Assembly: GCA_012064415.1 (NCBI GenBank) | Contig: SSNU01000205.1 | Span: 288,746-352,745 of the forward strand | Length of the DNA: 64,000 nt | Reading direction: 5' to 3' | Origin: Gyrodactylus bullatarudis | Taxonomy: Eukaryota; Platyhelminthes; Monogenea; Gyrodactylidea; Gyrodactylidae | In this document: positions 11,623 to 26,600 of the stretch, one piece after another | Layout: each line of letters starts with the position of its first letter | Numbering within the stretch: position 1 is the stretch's first letter | Position numbers and translations under genes: made by a program | Notes under the pieces: generated by a model | What the model was told of the DNA's origin: nothing | What the model saw: the letters and a program-made list of their open reading frames with translations, nothing else | Database searches by the model: none

Positions 11623-14600
11623 CTAAAAAGTACCATAAATACCCGTTAGTTTATATCAGGGTTAAGAGTTGAAATGTATAACTTTTCTTACTTGGTTTCT
11701 ATTGACTTGTATGTTCTCATGAGGACTTAGATCGAATCCAAACCGTTTCGAAAATAGACGTATCCTGAAAATAAAAAAAGGTTTTTATGTGAATGTCTAA
11801 TTCAAATAGTATCTTCTTAAGAGATTTGAAATTCGGTTGATATTCTATGGAATATTGAAAATACAAGCTCCAGAATAAGTTTAAGAATGTGTTTAGTTAT
11901 CAGGTAACATTTCAAAATATAAAATTACATACCTCTTCTTATGTAGAATAAGGAACACGGTCAATGAAATGAGCAATATTGTTACGAATGAAAGTATGGA
12001 CAGAAAGAATACCTTGTTAAACGACGAATCACAATCTGTATTGAAAGGGATTGAATAAAAAGTAAAATAAATCCCAGTGTCTGACAAACCTTTACAAAAT
12101 AAACCAGAAGGAGAATCTGAATGGGCCCTGCCAAAACTATCTGTATTATTGGTACTTATAATATCTCCTTGTAATGAAGCGTGGTCGATAGCCTTGGTTG
12201 CGTCGCCGAGTTGGCGGCCGTTTTGTTGAGACCGTTGGTGGACCTGATAAACTTGCTCGCATTGTAGGCCATGGTAACGATTCGGACAACTAATTAAGAA
12301 AAAAACAATTAGTCCATTAGTAAATGAACAATTCACAAACCGAATGCAAATATAGAGGAATTAGAGAATGCTGCAAAGTTTACGAAACGAAACGTCTAAA
12401 GTTGGGAAAATTAAAATTTTATGAATTGCGATCATTGCCAAGACTGGAGCTGTTTAAATATTTTATCCCTCTCTTGTGAGAAAAAACTTTTCACTTTATC
12501 TTCTTGGTATTCCTCATTCATTTTGTTTTATGATCGCAGGAGATAAAGGCAGGCAGAGATCGTATCAATTTTACTTTTGAAAATTTTCATCATTTTCTTT
12601 TTGTTGATGTTGTTTAAAATAGAATTCTCTTTTTTACCCTCCAAACAAACAGAAAAAAATCAAAAGCTATGATCAAAAGATCTTATGATCCTTTGGAAGT
12701 AGGAAAAGTGAGAGTATTAATAGTAGGAGAACTAAAAAATGCATTAGTAGTTTAGGAAAAGATATTTAACAGGGATATTCATATAAATACATTTATATAC
12801 GAGAGAGTCGGAAACTCTGATCGAGAATCTGTAACAACAGAGCGAGAGACTTGAGTAAGAAAAAAAATGTATTGTTCTGCATCCGTTGAATCAAAAACAA
12901 GCTACAATTACAAAGCTAGTTAAGATTATCTACTCGAGATGATTCTTCCAGAGTAATTTCCCTCTTTTGAAGAAGACTTTTGATCAAGGCCAAGTTATCC
13001 CAACTGTACACAATAATAATAACAGGTAATTTACAATGCAAAATCAATCCTTAGAAGAATGACATATCTTGCAAGTAGGAAAGGTAGTATTTACATATTT
13101 ACTCTTTATTGCCTTTTTATCATTTATTTTCTTCTTTCGCTATGCTGTGATGATGAATAAAGAGTATAGAACAATGATGAGGAATGATAATGACTTTCTT
13201 GTTGTGATTTTTACACAGATCGTTTTTTATGAGCTGATTTATGCATCTATCCCATAGTGCACTTGTTAAAGTTTACTCTATAGTTAATTCTCTTTGATGT
13301 TGAGTTTACATCATATCAACTTGAACAAGGCTCATGTAAAATCTACAGGATTAGTACAAAAACCTATTTTCCCTAATATAAAGCTAATTGATATAAAAAT
13401 TGGGAATCTTTACTAGAATCTTGATTTTTTCATCAAGAATTTGAACTTGTTAAAGGGTTTTTTGTTGCCTACTTTCACCATTTTTTCGAACTTTGAATTT
13501 TGAAATTTAAGTTGATTCAAAAGTGGCAGTATGTGTCAAAAGATGTTTTTTAGGATCAAGATCAAACAAGAAAATAATTTATCCTTAATCTGTTCTAATA
13601 CATAATCTCATCATCGTTTGGAAGCTGAATTTCGATTTTTTGATCAGTTTCACTACTTGAGAATAAATGAAATTTTAATTAATTCGAATAATTCAAAATC
13701 CCTTGAAAATGGTGGGACTGTCGGAAATTTGACGGTAATATTCAGTTTTTTTGATTAATTCTGTAAAATTCTTTTGGCCACACTCCCACTTTCAAATAAA
13801 TTAAAATTTTTAGTTCAAAGTTTGATAAAATGGAATTCTAACGCCAAATCGAAATTTGTAAAATGACCACATTTTTTATGAAAATAATTTTGTTTCAGAA
13901 TTCCAAAAAATCTTTGCCATATTTAAAATCTTGATAAAAAATTGAGATTTTTGCAAAAATCATAGATTTCCAACCAATATATCAACCAACTTTACATTAT
14001 GTAGTAGACGAAAATTTCCAAACTCACTAAAATCACCTATCGCTATGATAAATATTTCTACATCATCCCACTAAATATCGCTCCAGAATATCGTTTTCTA
14101 TGCTTCTGTGATAATATGAACAAAATTGTGAAAATTTTCAATTCATAAAAAATAAGAAAATATTCATTTTTTTCATTCAAAAAAACAATTATATTTAGAA
14201 TTAAATATTTACGTATACATCCGAATATCCCATAGAGAAATTCATTATTGTATGTTTTTAAAAAAGAACTTTATTGAAGAGAAATACATATTTCGCTAGG
14301 TCTTATAAATCTCTAATCCTGGTCTAATAAAATTGTTTATAAAGTTACGAATTTTAATGAAATTTTCTTAGACCAGGTTTAGAGATTTATAAGACCTGGC
14401 GAAATACGTATTTCTCTTCAATAAAGTTCTTTTTTAAAAACATCCAATAATGAATTATATTACTTTACTAAAATCTTTACTTGTTATTTGAAAATTTTCA
14501 CAATTTAGTGAGATGTCATAAAAATACTTGAAGGTATCGATAGGCGATTTTAGAAAATTTCGTTCAAGTCTAGTAGCTCTACCATATTGCTAGTTAATCT

Positions 14601-17600
14601 TAAAACCTGCTAACATACTTATCAAACTATTCTGTTAGTCTTAAGACTATCTGATAGTCTTACGACTATTAATGATAGCATTCAATTGAGTCATGACATT
14701 TTCGAGTGAAAAAGAAGCATACTTTACACAAGCAATCTTTTTTCAATCATGCAGTTTCATATCAAAATTTCTTACTGTACACCTTCGGCCCCAAAAGCCA
14801 GGATAACATCTAATGGGAATATTGAATATAATTTTATTGATTTTCTCTAATTGAATTCAAAATTATTGGGCAAGAATAAAGATTCCACTCACCTACATCT
14901 TGGGATGCCTCCATCCAAGTAACAAGATCCGTTCTGGCAATAATTATGGCATGGATGAGCTAGAATCGATGAGGAATTGTATCAATATTTTTATCTTCAA
15001 AAGTATATATATTAGGATGATGGGTAATTATTTATTTCTCAACATGTAAAGAAGAATTAATTTGGGTTAAACTATATAGAGAATAGTTATTCCCTCTTAT
15101 ATCTCTCCAAGATTACTTGTAATCACTGTCCAAATTTACTCTTAGTTTAATAAATTTAATAATTAAACTTGGGTTAATATTAGGATTCTCGGCCATTGGC
15201 CATCCAAACGTTTCGACGGTGATTGTATTCACACGCCTTCTTCAGTGGTACAACAAGCTTATCGAACAAAAAATACAAAACAACCACTAGCCGAGAATCC
15301 TAATATTGACATAAGTTTTAACAAATACAAAGGTTTTGATTATTTTCAGAATGAGAAAAGTTGAATGAGTTGACTTTCTAGGAATAGAATAGGGCAATCG
15401 GCTTATAAACTTTTGGTGTATTCCTCCATAAGTATTTATCAATTCTTGGAATAAAGGAATATTTTCAAGGTTTTAAGAAAAATAAAAAGCTCCTTTGATT
15501 TTTCCTCAATTATTATTTTTTAATTCGAAATACCATCAAGTTAACTCTTAATTGCAAAAGAAAGTTATGAAGGTTCAAAGTTTTGATAAAAATAAGCTAT
15601 GTGTCAGAAAAATGAGTTTCAGCCAAGAAATCCTTATTGATTTTTGATTAGGTCGTGTAGAGTTGAAGGTGTAATTACTCAGTGTACGCTAACATAGTCT
15701 GTGTGATTTGAGTGTAATTATAACTACTAATTAGTAGAGCAATAACTCAGAAGGCATATTTCTCAGAGAAATTAGCAAAAATGTAATTTTTTGGTGTAAA
15801 AGTATCAAATTTCTTCAACTTCTATTTGCATACAGTATAAAATATTTTTTTTATTTTCTTGTTTGAAATTCTTATTTTTTGACTAAAACTCTTTTCACTT
15901 AAGAAAGATTCACAGTCTTGTTATGATTCCTTCCAATAAGATAGTAGCATATCTTGATAGCAAAAATTAGCAAGATTATCTCGACTATCATAAGGCTTAG
16001 AAGAGCAAAATTTATAGTGGCTAATTTGTATTAAAATTCTATCCATCATATCCAAAATAGCAAAAAAGCAAAGTTACTGCCCTACTAATTACTAATTATA
16101 ATTAGTAATTAAAGGGTGTAATTATCAAAAAAGTCAAAGTCAAGATGACGAGCTAATTTCTCCATTCAAAACTCAGATTTTATTTTTAATTTTATTCATA
16201 CTAGACGAACAAGTTCAATAGGGTTCAGTGATACAGATCGAATCAGGAGAAATCTCTCTACAAGATGAGAACATAAATCGAAAAATTTTGCCCAAAAGAT
16301 AATTTTTCAAAATAAATTCGGTTAGTTTGAAGTTGGGAATCAATGATTTTTACAGAAATCTCTATGTTTTCATCAAGAATTTGAAATTTTTAAGATTTTT
16401 CGAAATCTTACTCATGTTGCCCACTTCTTGTCTAATTTTGATCCTGAAAAACCCTTTTTGATCAACCTCCCACTTTCAAATCAATAAAAAATTTTGGTTC
16501 AAAGTTTGAAAAAAATGGGATTTTGGAGCCAAATGGCAATTTGAAAAATGGCCATATTTTTCATAGAAATAATTTTTTTCGAGAATTTTTTTATTTGAAT
16601 AGTCAAAGTGAGCAACATAAAAATCTCTTAAAAATTCGAATTCTTAATGAAAATATCGAGATTTCTGTAAAAATCATAGAATCACTACTTCATATCAATC
16701 AGCTCTACTTGGCCTACTTCAAGCAGCAAAACTGGTGTATTTTAAAAATAGATTTGTTGGTAGGAATGAATTTCTTGTTCGTAATTAATAATTAATATTA
16801 ATAAGTAACATTATTAAACTCACGTGGCTGGGTTGTTACTGGCAAGACTACTGGTTTTTTGATAACTAAATTGAACAAAAAAAGAGAACATGAAGAATTT
16901 TCCATCTTAAACAACATTGAAATGTTGTTCTTGATCCTTTCAAACAATACATTTTTATTCTATCTCCATTAATTAATACTGAAATCTACATTAACTAAAG
17001 CTAGCTAGAAGAAAGAGATAAATCTAACACTAGTAGATCATAGGAAATTCATCAGGTTTCCCTATCTCCAATTATAGATTTACACTGGACAGTGGATAAT
17101 TTTTAAGGATCTCAAGTTGAAAGCTGATTGTAACTCTTCAGAATTATCACCATTTGATTGTATAATTATAAGCATTACGTCAGTAGCATATGGACAAGCC
17201 CTAAAGCAGTATGAGATAATTATAACTAAGAATGATTCTCTGAGTAATTTAGAATGATATTTCGTTCTACGTGCTTAGGTAATATTTCTAGTTAACCTTT
17301 GTAACTATAGGTGCTGCACTATTCATTAAACTCCTATGAAATCGATAAAAATTTGAGCTTCAAGTACATGAAAAAGTAGAAATTTGGCGCATTTTTTTGG
17401 AAGTAAAAAAATTGTCTCATTTATTCATGGAATTAAAAAAACAATTTTTTCATGACTTTCCGTAGAAAAACAACCTTCAATATAAAGCTAGTTGACATGA
17501 AGATGTGTATTTACTATTTTTACAAAAAACTCAATATTTTTCTCCAGATTCACAGAAAAAAATGATTTTTTGAATTCTTAAACAGAATGAGCTTATGAGA

Positions 17601-20600
17601 TGTAAATATTCGGAAAAAATTCAATCTGACCGAAATTGAGCCATTTTTTGGATTTCGGAAATGTTTCAAATTTCCACATTTTCAACTTTTGAGCTCAAAA
17701 TTTTTATTGATTTCGATGATTCGAAGAAGTTTGGTGATGATATTTGGGATCAAAATTGAACGAAGAATTCAAATTTGGCCATAGAGATAGGGAAGATCTT
17801 ACTGTTTCCGAGAAAAAGTTAAACTTCCAGATTTTGGATAAGTTGCCATCGTGATAATCGAAAAATTCAAATGGTTCGAATTCCCAAAGTAATGACAAAT
17901 TTCAGTGAACTTTTGCAGGTGAGTTCGAATTCTTCGTTCAATGTTGTTCCCATAGAACTGCTTCGAATCATCGAAATCAATAAAAATTTTGAGCTCAAAA
18001 GTTGAAAAAGTGGAAATTTGGTGCATTTTCAATATTCAAAAAACGGCCTAATTTTGGTCAGATTGAATTTTTCCAAATATTCACATCCTATTAGCTCATC
18101 CTGATTACTATAATTTTTATAATCCTTGTTTTTTAAGAAATAATAAACCTTTTTCTCCCCTCTCTGTTTCTACAGATATACCAATAAAAGTCAGAAGACA
18201 ACATAGTCAGGTAGCAAGCGTTATAGTCAATCTATGCCGAACAGATCCCTTGTTCAAAATTATAATTACTACTTCTTATTTTTGACGAGAGTTTTCTGTT
18301 AGAAAAATTAATTTGCCAATCGGAAACTTATTTGCTAGTTTTCATAAATTAGCCATTTTACAAGAAATTCAAAATGCAACGCGAAATATCGAAGAATTCA
18401 AAACTTAGTAATTTCGAAAGAGCATGGGCTTCATCACTGAAATCAAAAGGTATCATCTACCGTATGATTGCTAGAGAGATTGGATGCTCTTTAACTACCA
18501 TAAAAAACAAGTGATACCATTTTCTTGAAAAGTTCAAGTTCCATGTCTACTACCAATGTTAACGTGACATAATTTACTGAATTTACTGATAGAATTTCAA
18601 TTTTTTTTCTTATTGCTTCCTTATTCGTGTTAGGCTTACAATGCAGATCAAGGAATGTATTAATAAGAAAGTTTATATTTCTCCTAATGCACTGCCGAAA
18701 AAAATCAACTGCCTTTTCAGATAAAGACTGAAATTATTATTAAATAACGCCAAGGTTCTTGGGTTTTTTCTCGGATCATATTCAGTCTTAGACTATAGAT
18801 TTACATAAATACAGTTTTTTGAATTAGAAATTTTCAATTTTCAATGATGTATTTTCATCATCATTGCTTGCACTTGAAATAAGACAGATCAACTGATTTC
18901 CATGAATTTTATTTCTTCAAATAAAAATATAATTTAGTTCATACATCCAACTAGACTTACACAATGCAAGTTTGGAGTTTAACATTATAAATTTTTTTAT
19001 TATGATTTCATGTAGTGAATAAAATAAGCTGAATGAAAATTTATTGCATAAAAAATCTAATTCTGATGCATAAATATAATCCTATTAAATACTACTGTAT
19101 TATAACTATATAGTAGTACAATCAAAAGCCATCCTAGATCTTAGCCAATGCAACAGAACCTCAGTTACTGCTAAATTCCAATTAATTTTTGGAATCAGGA
19201 TATAATTTATGTGGGCAATTAAAATAGTGCCGACTGTTAAAGGATACTCGTTAGTAGACCTAAATATTAAAATACTTTTATGAATTTACTAAAACCCCAT
19301 ATAGTTTAAGAATTGTCTCTTACAGCATCACTGAGTCGTAATCTTTTGTTAAATTTTTATAAAATACAATTTCAAGATTGACAAGAAGTTCTAATAGTAT
19401 TTTCTATTCAAGAATTCGAAATAAATGAATGACGAAACTGTAAAAATTTCAATTTAAGTATATGTTTGATTTTCTGAAATCCGAGCCAAAAGATGAAATT
19501 TCTCTTAAAACTTTTTCAATTGGAAACAGAAATTTCCCGAAGCTAATGTTCAAAACGTTGAGTTTCCATCAACATTAGCAACTCTTCAAAGTTTTAAAGA
19601 TGAACCTCACTGAAAAATCACACACCTTGAATAAATATTTAAAATAGATAAAACCCATGCAGTCATAACGGAATAGTCTTAATTTCAAATTTTTAAAAAT
19701 TATTTATTTATGAAGCTTTTATAATTTAAACATATGATTCTTTCATTACGCATTTGTAATAGTCTATCGATAAGCAGAAAAAGGAAAGTAAACATTTTAC
19801 GAGTGGAAATTTTGTAAATCATCCGAAAAATCCATACCTTGACGCGATTATTATCTAAAGAATGCTTATCTGATTCAAGTGATAAATTATTTTCACTGTA
19901 AACCCTGGGATTTAATATGAAACCAAAATTTCAAACAGGGAACTTTTCATTTCAACAACTCATTTTATCATGGAATTCAAAAAATAAATTCTTTCCGACT
20001 ATCAAGAGAAAAATATTGAGACTAGAATATTCTCATCTTCATGTCAACTAGGTCTGTTACGCTGGGTCTCTTCAGACTCTATCCCGGTAACACTTATTAC
20101 ATTAATTATTACAATGCAACTATTTTGAGGCCCTAAAAATTTCAATCTTGCCCCAAAATATTTTGACTCGATTCCAGTAAACCAACGAAAATAAAGGTTT
20201 TTATGAATGCACTTTCTTGTAAATTACTGCCAGTATCAACTTAATTCTGTTTGCCGTGTCCTGCGTGAAGAGAATTTCATCAATAACTTCGACGAGTTTG
20301 TGCCTCATGAGCTGAATGATGCTCAGAAGATGAAAAGAGTCGAATGCGTCAAAAGACTGTTGCAGAGAATACAATATGACCGTTTTCTGAAAAATTTAGT
20401 AACCACCGATAAAAATGGATCTATATGAGTGACCAAAGTCGCAAGAGATCATGGAAATTAGTCGTAGAACATTTCACTCAAACGACCCAAAATCGATTTG
20501 TCAAGAAGGTAATGTTGACAGTTTTTTGGACAATGAAAGGCATTGTTCACTATGAACACCTATATTATGGCCAGATAATCAATGCTGGAAGATATTTGTC

Positions 20601-23600
20601 TTATCTTAAGGAGATGGTAGCCAAACCCAGAAAAAATACCCAAAATCCGGTTGATTCACATTTCTGCAAGACAATGCAAGACCTCATCTTAGAAAAGATG
20701 TGAAAAAATCTTTTGAAGAAGAGAATTTCGATTTGATTGATCATCCACCTTATAGTCCTGATCTTGCTCCATCGGATTATCATCTCTTTAGGTCTCTACA
20801 GCATTTCCTAATAGGTAGAATTTTTAGGTCAAAAGAAGAGGTCAGAATTGGACTTTTTTGCCTCAAAATCTGAAGAATTCTTTAGTGACGGGATCAATCA
20901 ACTGCCAATTCGTTAATTCATCATAACAACTTCTATTGATGATATTTTATTACTACAATATATGTGTTGTGCCTAAAGTATAACGAATGATGAAAGTGTA
21001 ATTAACCCTTAAAGTCCCAGAGAATTTTTTTTCATGACTCGCAATCAATCTTATAGCTTGTGAATACGCTGATTACGAATCTACAGTTGTTATAACGCAA
21101 TTATTTTTAGTTCAAAAGTTGTTGATCAAAAAGTGGATCATATCTCTCGTGGTTTAAAAGATATCAAGTTTTAGGCCTAAAAAGTGCCAATTTTTAACTT
21201 CTTTTATCTTTTAGATGATAAGTCGGATTTCAAAAATGAATTCAGATTTGAAGTCAGTGTAATTATTTTGGTAAGGTAACTAATTTCTAATGTGTGTGAA
21301 GAAAATAAATAATAATGGAACATGAAGGTTTAAATTTCGAGAATCACTGGAGTCCCAATATTTAGTTATATTGTTTGAATTTGCAAAAATCTCTCACACA
21401 TAGAAAAAGCATCTTTTTGTTATTCAATTCAAAAGTCAAGTGGGAAGAAATATTCTTGAAATATGAAGGAGGAGAACGTACCCGTAACTTGAATAGACCT
21501 TTGAATGCTACCAAATGCATTTTCAGCTAGGCAAGTGTAGTTTCCTTGATTGGCTAGTGTTAAATTTAACAAATTTATTGAAGATCTATAAAGAGTAGAA
21601 AAGTGAATTATTATTAATCTTTCAATTGAGGAAGTTATTCAAATTCCATTATTAATATATGAGTAGATTCTCTTCAACTCCCTCTCTCAAAGATTTTGTA
21701 GGATTACCCCCCATATCTGACCTTGAGAAGGGAGAATGAAACTAACACTGTTCACCATAAACTCACTTCAATTAAACTTTACTCTCTTAATTCTAAAGCA
21801 AAAAATAACAATAAAGAGTTCAATCCCAAGTGAAATACTGTACTTACCTAACCATACACTTTTACTTTCAGAATGAGCTAATTATTCAAGATGATAACGA
21901 GTCTTTTATATTATTTTTTGGATATCAAACAAAGTTTGAAATTCTCAAAAGAAACTTGGGGCTATTTACTTGAAAACTAATTATTTAAGTACTTTACCCA
22001 ATAAGCTATCCTAACAATCTAGGCATCCATTTACTTGAAATTATACTACTTCGTCTGACTCTAGGGTATTAACAATTTACAAAAATCCTATTTTTTTGAA
22101 CTTTGGGCTAAAAATTCTTATTGATATATTCACTACTTGAATATCAATGAAATTTCAATAATTCAAAATCCTTCGAAAATTTAATGGCGATATTCGGCTT
22201 TCTTTTGACACCCGCCCACTTACAAATCACTGAAGATTCTGCGTCAAATCGAAATTCGAAAAAAAATTATGAAAAAGAAATTATGATGAAAAAATGAGAT
22301 TTTTGTAAAAATCATGGATTCCCAACTTAGGAGATTTATCCATTAACCGATGCTACTTTAAATTCAATCTGAAATGGAATAGAGAAAATCTGAATCCCAC
22401 GCTCAGATCAGTTTCATTGAAAAAAATGATTTGCTATGATCATTATGTCGAGTCGTATTGAAAATTTTCATTCCAAGAGGGAAAAAAATAAATACAAGGA
22501 AATAATAATCTTGATCAGGGAAGAAATTGCATGTTGAATAGAATTTATGGAAACCATGAAAGATTTGATATGCAGCACAGTTGATCGAGATAAAATCATC
22601 ATCATAGTATTTGTATAATAATTATAATTATACAATTATAATTATATGTATTACATCAAGAATACATTGCTCTCTTTCCCAATACTACAGTAGTATACTC
22701 TAATCAATGAAATCAATGCTAATTCTCTATGATAGAATCAGTGAACGCAATCCTAGAATATAACATTTTTGATACTAATAATGATAGCACACTACTACTA
22801 TTCTTTAATCAACTAATGTCAGGTAGTAGCTGAGATCCACAAAGAGAGTCTTAGGAATTAGAAGAGGATACTTGCCAGCATGTAGAATGTTTCCACAACC
22901 CAAACGGATTACATCAATTATACATATTCCTTTTTACTAATTCCAATTTTCGTGATAGAGATTTCGTTTCAAGTTTGAATTATTTCAATATTGATACAGG
23001 AAGAGAAAACATTTCTAATCTATTTATCTGGTGGAAATCGTTGTGCTTGAGTTTCTCTGAAATAGCTGAGAATTTAATCAAGTCTCAGGTCGTCATTTCA
23101 GCAGTGAGTTTAGGGAATAACAAAATATATTAATAATACAATCATTCCATTACTTTTCCCATTACAGATAAACAAAAACAGGAATGAATTCGAATTTGTT
23201 AAAAAATTTTGGTTTCCTACTCATGTTGTCCACTTTTGAAGAAAAAATTAATTTGAGCAAAGTAAGAAGATGCCAGATTGTTTCACAAATAAAGATCTCT
23301 ATTTCGGGCATACTCATCAGTGTGATACATGCCATATAAATAAGCTTCAGCTGCTTTCAAAATGTAACCGCTTTTCCCCCCAAAACTTTGAAATTATTTA
23401 CAAACCATCAGGGAAAAACGGTTACATTTTGAAAGCAGCTGAAAGCTTACCTTATTAACGAAAAAAAGCCAAATCTATGTGTACAAAAGAATCATGTGAA
23501 ACCAATGAGCCTACCAAAACCGAGGGAGAAAAAACCAGCAGGATCACAACCCCCTCCAATGAAAAGAAGACGGGAAGAGACAGAAACGAACCAACAAATT

Positions 23601-26600
23601 ACCAAGTTCTTCGTAGCAACACAATGATCAAACCCTAATTATCCTGATTCGCTAACAGAACTAAATTTTCTTTCCACTAAACGCTGACTACAATAATAAT
23701 TATCACTTTCATTGTACAAATTTCGAATAATTATAATTCAGATCTCTTACATTAATTTCTCTGACCTGGTAACAGGGAGGAGCCAATTGTATAACTATTA
23801 AAATTTGGACCAATAAGGCCATCTCTTTCAAATTTGTTAAACCTGTATTTATATGGCATGTATCACACTGATGAGTATGCCCGAAATAGAGATCTTTATT
23901 TGTGAAACAATCTGGCATCTTCTTACTTTGCTCAAATTTCCTATGTCATCGGTAGCTCAGCTCAAAACCAATCTCGAAGAACACTTAACTCAGTTAAAAA
24001 ATTAATGATATGGTCATTTTTCAAATACCGGTTTGGCGCCAAAATCTCGTTTTTTCGAACTTTGAACTGAAAGTTTTTACTGATTTTAAAGTGAGAGTTA
24101 TCAAAAGTTGATTTTCAGGATCTAAAAAGCAAAATATCGCCGAAAAGTTCGAAAAAATGGAATTTTGGCGCCAAATCGAAATCTGAAAAAGTAATTTTCA
24201 GGGAACATTGTTAAGATTCCAAAAAATCTTTAACATATTTGAATTTTTGATGAAAAAATCGAGGTTTTCGTAAAAATCCTAGATTCCCAACTTCATTTCA
24301 ATTAGCTTTTATAACTTTGAATAATCATAATAGAAAATATCCCAAGAAACAAAACATTGCAATTTCATTCATCATCAGCTATTAGCTCTGTGAATGCAGC
24401 ACAAAGAAATATCAACACTTCTAATAAAGTCAGATTAGCATTATCGAGATGTAATTAGGTCTTCAGACAAGATTCCAAAAGGAATTTCTCAATATTAGGG
24501 CCAGGATAGGTCAACAATTTACTTCTGAGACAACCAACGTATCATTTTACGAGAAGAAATTTTACGACAAAAACTGGATGACAAGTCATTCTGCCCTTAG
24601 TGAATTCTGCTCTTAATGAATTGAACCGATAACTTACTCTAACTCATCTGTGGTAGTCTGAATGAAGCTTCTTTTGATTTTATCTTCACCGAAAAGCCAA
24701 CTTATGATTGGTTTAGGCTTCCCCTCTGCACGACACTCCAACTTGAGGTTGTCGTTTTCATTAACAACCAATTTTTCAGATGGTCTCACATAGGTAATTC
24801 CCAAATCTTGATCTGAAACAATAGAAATTAAATTACAAATTTGCATACTATAATAGATAATATGATCGATAAAAAGTTATCTTGTTTCAACGTATAGTTC
24901 TGTATTATTCTGCACACACGATATTAACCTAATTTTCTTGTTTAGATCTGTGATAGGTACGAAACAAATCATCAAAGTCTCCAACTAGGAGTGAAAAAAG
25001 TGATCTAATAATACCGTTTTGAATCTTGGCGAGATTATTGATTTAACGTAACTGTATTTTATGGCTAGAAATACATTTATTTAGACGCTAAATGTACAAG
25101 AGTTTTTATATAAAAATCGGTTAAATTAGAGAACAATTGCCCCCTCTTATTTCTCTCTTACTTTGAATTTTGTTGGTCTTTTTATTACCGATGATATGAA
25201 AACTCACCGCAACGGATTCGTTTTTATTTCATCGATGTTAAAAAGTCTCTTTGTCATTCAGAAAAATTACTGTAAAACAAGAGGGGCAAAGGTTCTATAG
25301 ATTATACTAAAAATCTATCAAATTTCTGAATAATTTTAAAATATACGCCTTAAATTCATTTTATTAGAGGATATTTCAATCTTCGTAAGATGAACTCTGA
25401 AAATATACACACTAATAATTATATTTTGGCTGGTAAAAAGTACAACAAGCATAAGAATGTTTTTGTGAATAAACTTTATTCAATAAAGAGACGCATAAAA
25501 GTAGATGCTCAGATGAAAACTCCTCTCAGTACAGTAATTCTTATCGAATTAGACTCGATGATAATAAAATAAGAAAAATCCATTGGGCAAATGGAGTATT
25601 AATTGCATTACTTTCAGTCTAGTGACCAAACAGACATTGAAGCAAAAAGTTTATTCTCGAAGATGAGGAAACCTCTCGAAGCTGTTGCGAGAGAATTTTC
25701 CATTTAATTCAACAGCTAATGGTTTTAAAAAAGATAAAAATTAAATTTGCAAAAGAATCCTATATCCTAGCAATTACTAGTCTGAAATTTACTTTTCCAG
25801 TGCAACAATCACCAGCTTGTTTATTCACAGACGTTTTTGATTTTTCTTCTTTTTTTCTTCTGTAGATCAAGAGGAGCATAATATCTTTGAAACAGAAATA
25901 CAAAGATATCTCTCCCAAATTCCTTGATTTCCAAACCCAAAAAAAGTTGAAAGATCTATTTTAAAAATTAGGGCTTTTTATATAATAACTTTAGAATGGT
26001 ATACAAATTCGACAAAATTAGTTATCTATTATCTGGTCTAATATAAAATTAAAAAAATTATTTACTCTTGAAATTAGATTGTTTTTAAAAGTATAAATTC
26101 AGTTAAACCGACGACAAATTAAGATATTACTAGGCCGGTAAAATTAGCTAATCTTTTTGGGTAATCTTTTTTCATAAGTGAGATAAAATTTCGATGTCAG
26201 TCAAAAAATCCTTATATTTGACACTCTCTAGATTAGTTAGTCGGTTTATATAAACGATGGCTATTGTCTTTTTTTGTATCGTTCGAAATGGCCTTTGATC
26301 AAAAATTCAAAAAGATGCACCAGAAGAATATTTCTGAAAAACCTATCTAATCAGCTTTTGAATATTGGGGATACACCATCTCAACCACCACTAGCGAAGA
26401 GAATAAAAGTCTCATATCACTCGTCTTAAACTCCAAGTAAGAAAAGCAGTATTTCAAAAGAAAGATACAAAAATTTATATATCTTCATCTTCAAAATTAT
26501 CTTTTATAAATAATTTTCTTTTCTATTGTAAGAAACCAATATTTTCATATTAAAATCAATGGGGTTTAAACCAAAAATATCGAAATATTTTACCGGCCAA

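Noticed and set aside
13069..13257. Hydrophobic 62-residue frame resembling a membrane protein
   Set aside because: It lies in an intron of the Ig-EGF gene on the opposite strand. AT-rich DNA readily gives Phe/Leu/Ile runs by chance.
22615..22645. ATAATTATAATTATAC palindrome
   Set aside because: Simple AT-rich sequence, expected by chance at this composition.
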